This document shows positions 14,018 through 14,057 of a DNA stretch of 14,057 bases, one piece after another (the stretch's first letter is position 1; each line of letters opens with the position of its first letter). This stretch comes from Bacteroides sp. (lineage in GTDB: Bacteria; Bacteroidota; Bacteroidia; Bacteroidales; GCA-2748055). Location of the stretch: contig DSDZ01000056.1 in NCBI GenBank assembly GCA_011048475.1, positions 1-14,057 on the forward strand. Reading direction: 5' to 3'. A program made the translations under genes and the position numbers. The notes under the pieces were generated by a model. It was not told the origin of the DNA and made no database searches. It saw nothing but the letters and a program-made list of their open reading frames with translations.

Positions 14018-14057
14018 ACACAACATTGTATATATGCCATTAAAACGGCATATATAC
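14018..14057 (+). repeat. partial attC-like site at the end of cassette 2
   Basis: ACACAAC (14018-14024; RYYYAAC with one deviation) is followed by AT and then a perfect 11-bp inverted repeat, GTATATATGCC (14028-14038) and GGCATATATAC (14047-14057), around an 8-base loop. The AT spacer is the same as in the complete site upstream. The window stops exactly at the right arm, so the closing GTTRRRY is not visible. The site would be much shorter than the first, about 60-70 bases. Confidence 0.6.

Larger units (their letters stand above)
13434..14057 (+). mobile_element. gene cassette 2, integron type, cut by the window end
   Basis: It begins at the crossover G|TTGAGT and carries one gene. It runs into an attC-like site whose right half lies beyond the window. 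Its ends pair with each other less well than those of cassette 1: 13433-13448 against 14009-14024 agree at 12 of 16 positions. The final G of the cassette is outside the window, so the true length is unknown but probably only some tens of bases more. Confidence 0.6.

Noticed and set aside
13703..14026. Minus-strand open frame of 107 residues across the cassette 2 gene
   Set aside because: It lies opposite a well-supported SnoaL-like gene, its sequence is low-complexity hydrophobic/basic and resembles no protein, and it crosses the attC-like site.
14028..14057. Perfect hairpin as an intrinsic transcription terminator of the cassette 2 gene
   Set aside because: The stem is AT-rich, no T-run is visible, and the preceding ACACAAC-AT matches the attC layout. 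It cannot be fully excluded because the window ends at the stem.
1..14057. CRISPR array, rRNA or tRNA genes
   Set aside because: No regularly spaced direct repeats and no tRNA-like cloverleaf with a CCA or T-arm motif were seen on either strand.

Overview
The window looks like chromosomal DNA from a member of the Bacteroidota, probably of the Bacteroidales/Marinilabiliales kind. The reasons are a MoxR-DUF58-BatA-BatB-BatC operon, Bacteroidota-type -7 boxes (TAnnTTTG) in front of two genes, few obvious Shine-Dalgarno sequences, a bacterial ComA homologue, and a recombinase ending in the 'KSPLD' tail common in this phylum. The assignment comes from gene content read by eye; no search was run.

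Region 1 (1-5638, minus strand) is a tight 'Bat' (Bacteroides aerotolerance type) operon. Its order is moxR AAA+ ATPase, a small secreted hypothetical protein, a DUF58 protein, a BatD-like membrane protein with one transmembrane segment, batA, batB and the start of a TPR protein (batC) that runs off the left edge. Gaps are 25 bases or less and two junctions overlap. Three consecutive-type VWA proteins with intact MIDAS motifs next to a MoxR chaperone suggest an envelope-associated assembly or stress system.

Region 2 (5639-6537) is a divergent promoter region followed by truA (tRNA pseudouridine synthase) on the plus strand.

Region 3 (6554-11258, minus strand) is a second compact operon: TPR protein, ComA-like phosphosulfolactate synthase, DUF368/PopT-type undecaprenyl phosphate transporter, aroE and an acyl-ACP thioesterase. 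Two junctions are 4-base stop/start overlaps.

Region 4 (11487-14057, plus strand) is the most interesting part. A tyrosine recombinase with a complete R-K-H-R-H-Y set is followed, in the same direction, by two visibly AT-rich gene cassettes. Each cassette carries one lipoprotein gene with an NTF2/SnoaL-like fold. The cassette boundaries match integron recombination sites. There is a GTTRRRY core at 12689 and a complete attC-like site at 13309-13439 (ACCCAAC ... GTTGAGT) whose arms form a 17-bp stem. In that site every mismatch becomes a G-T pair on the bottom strand. A second attC-like site starts at 14018 and is cut by the window end. The two ends of each cassette are also complementary to each other (14/16 and 12/16 positions). 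The recombinase nevertheless lacks the insertion that defines canonical integron integrases (IntI), carries an unusual N-terminal domain, and sits in the inverted orientation relative to textbook integrons. I read this as a candidate non-canonical integron; a cassette array that happens to lie beside an unrelated Xer-type recombinase is the main alternative.
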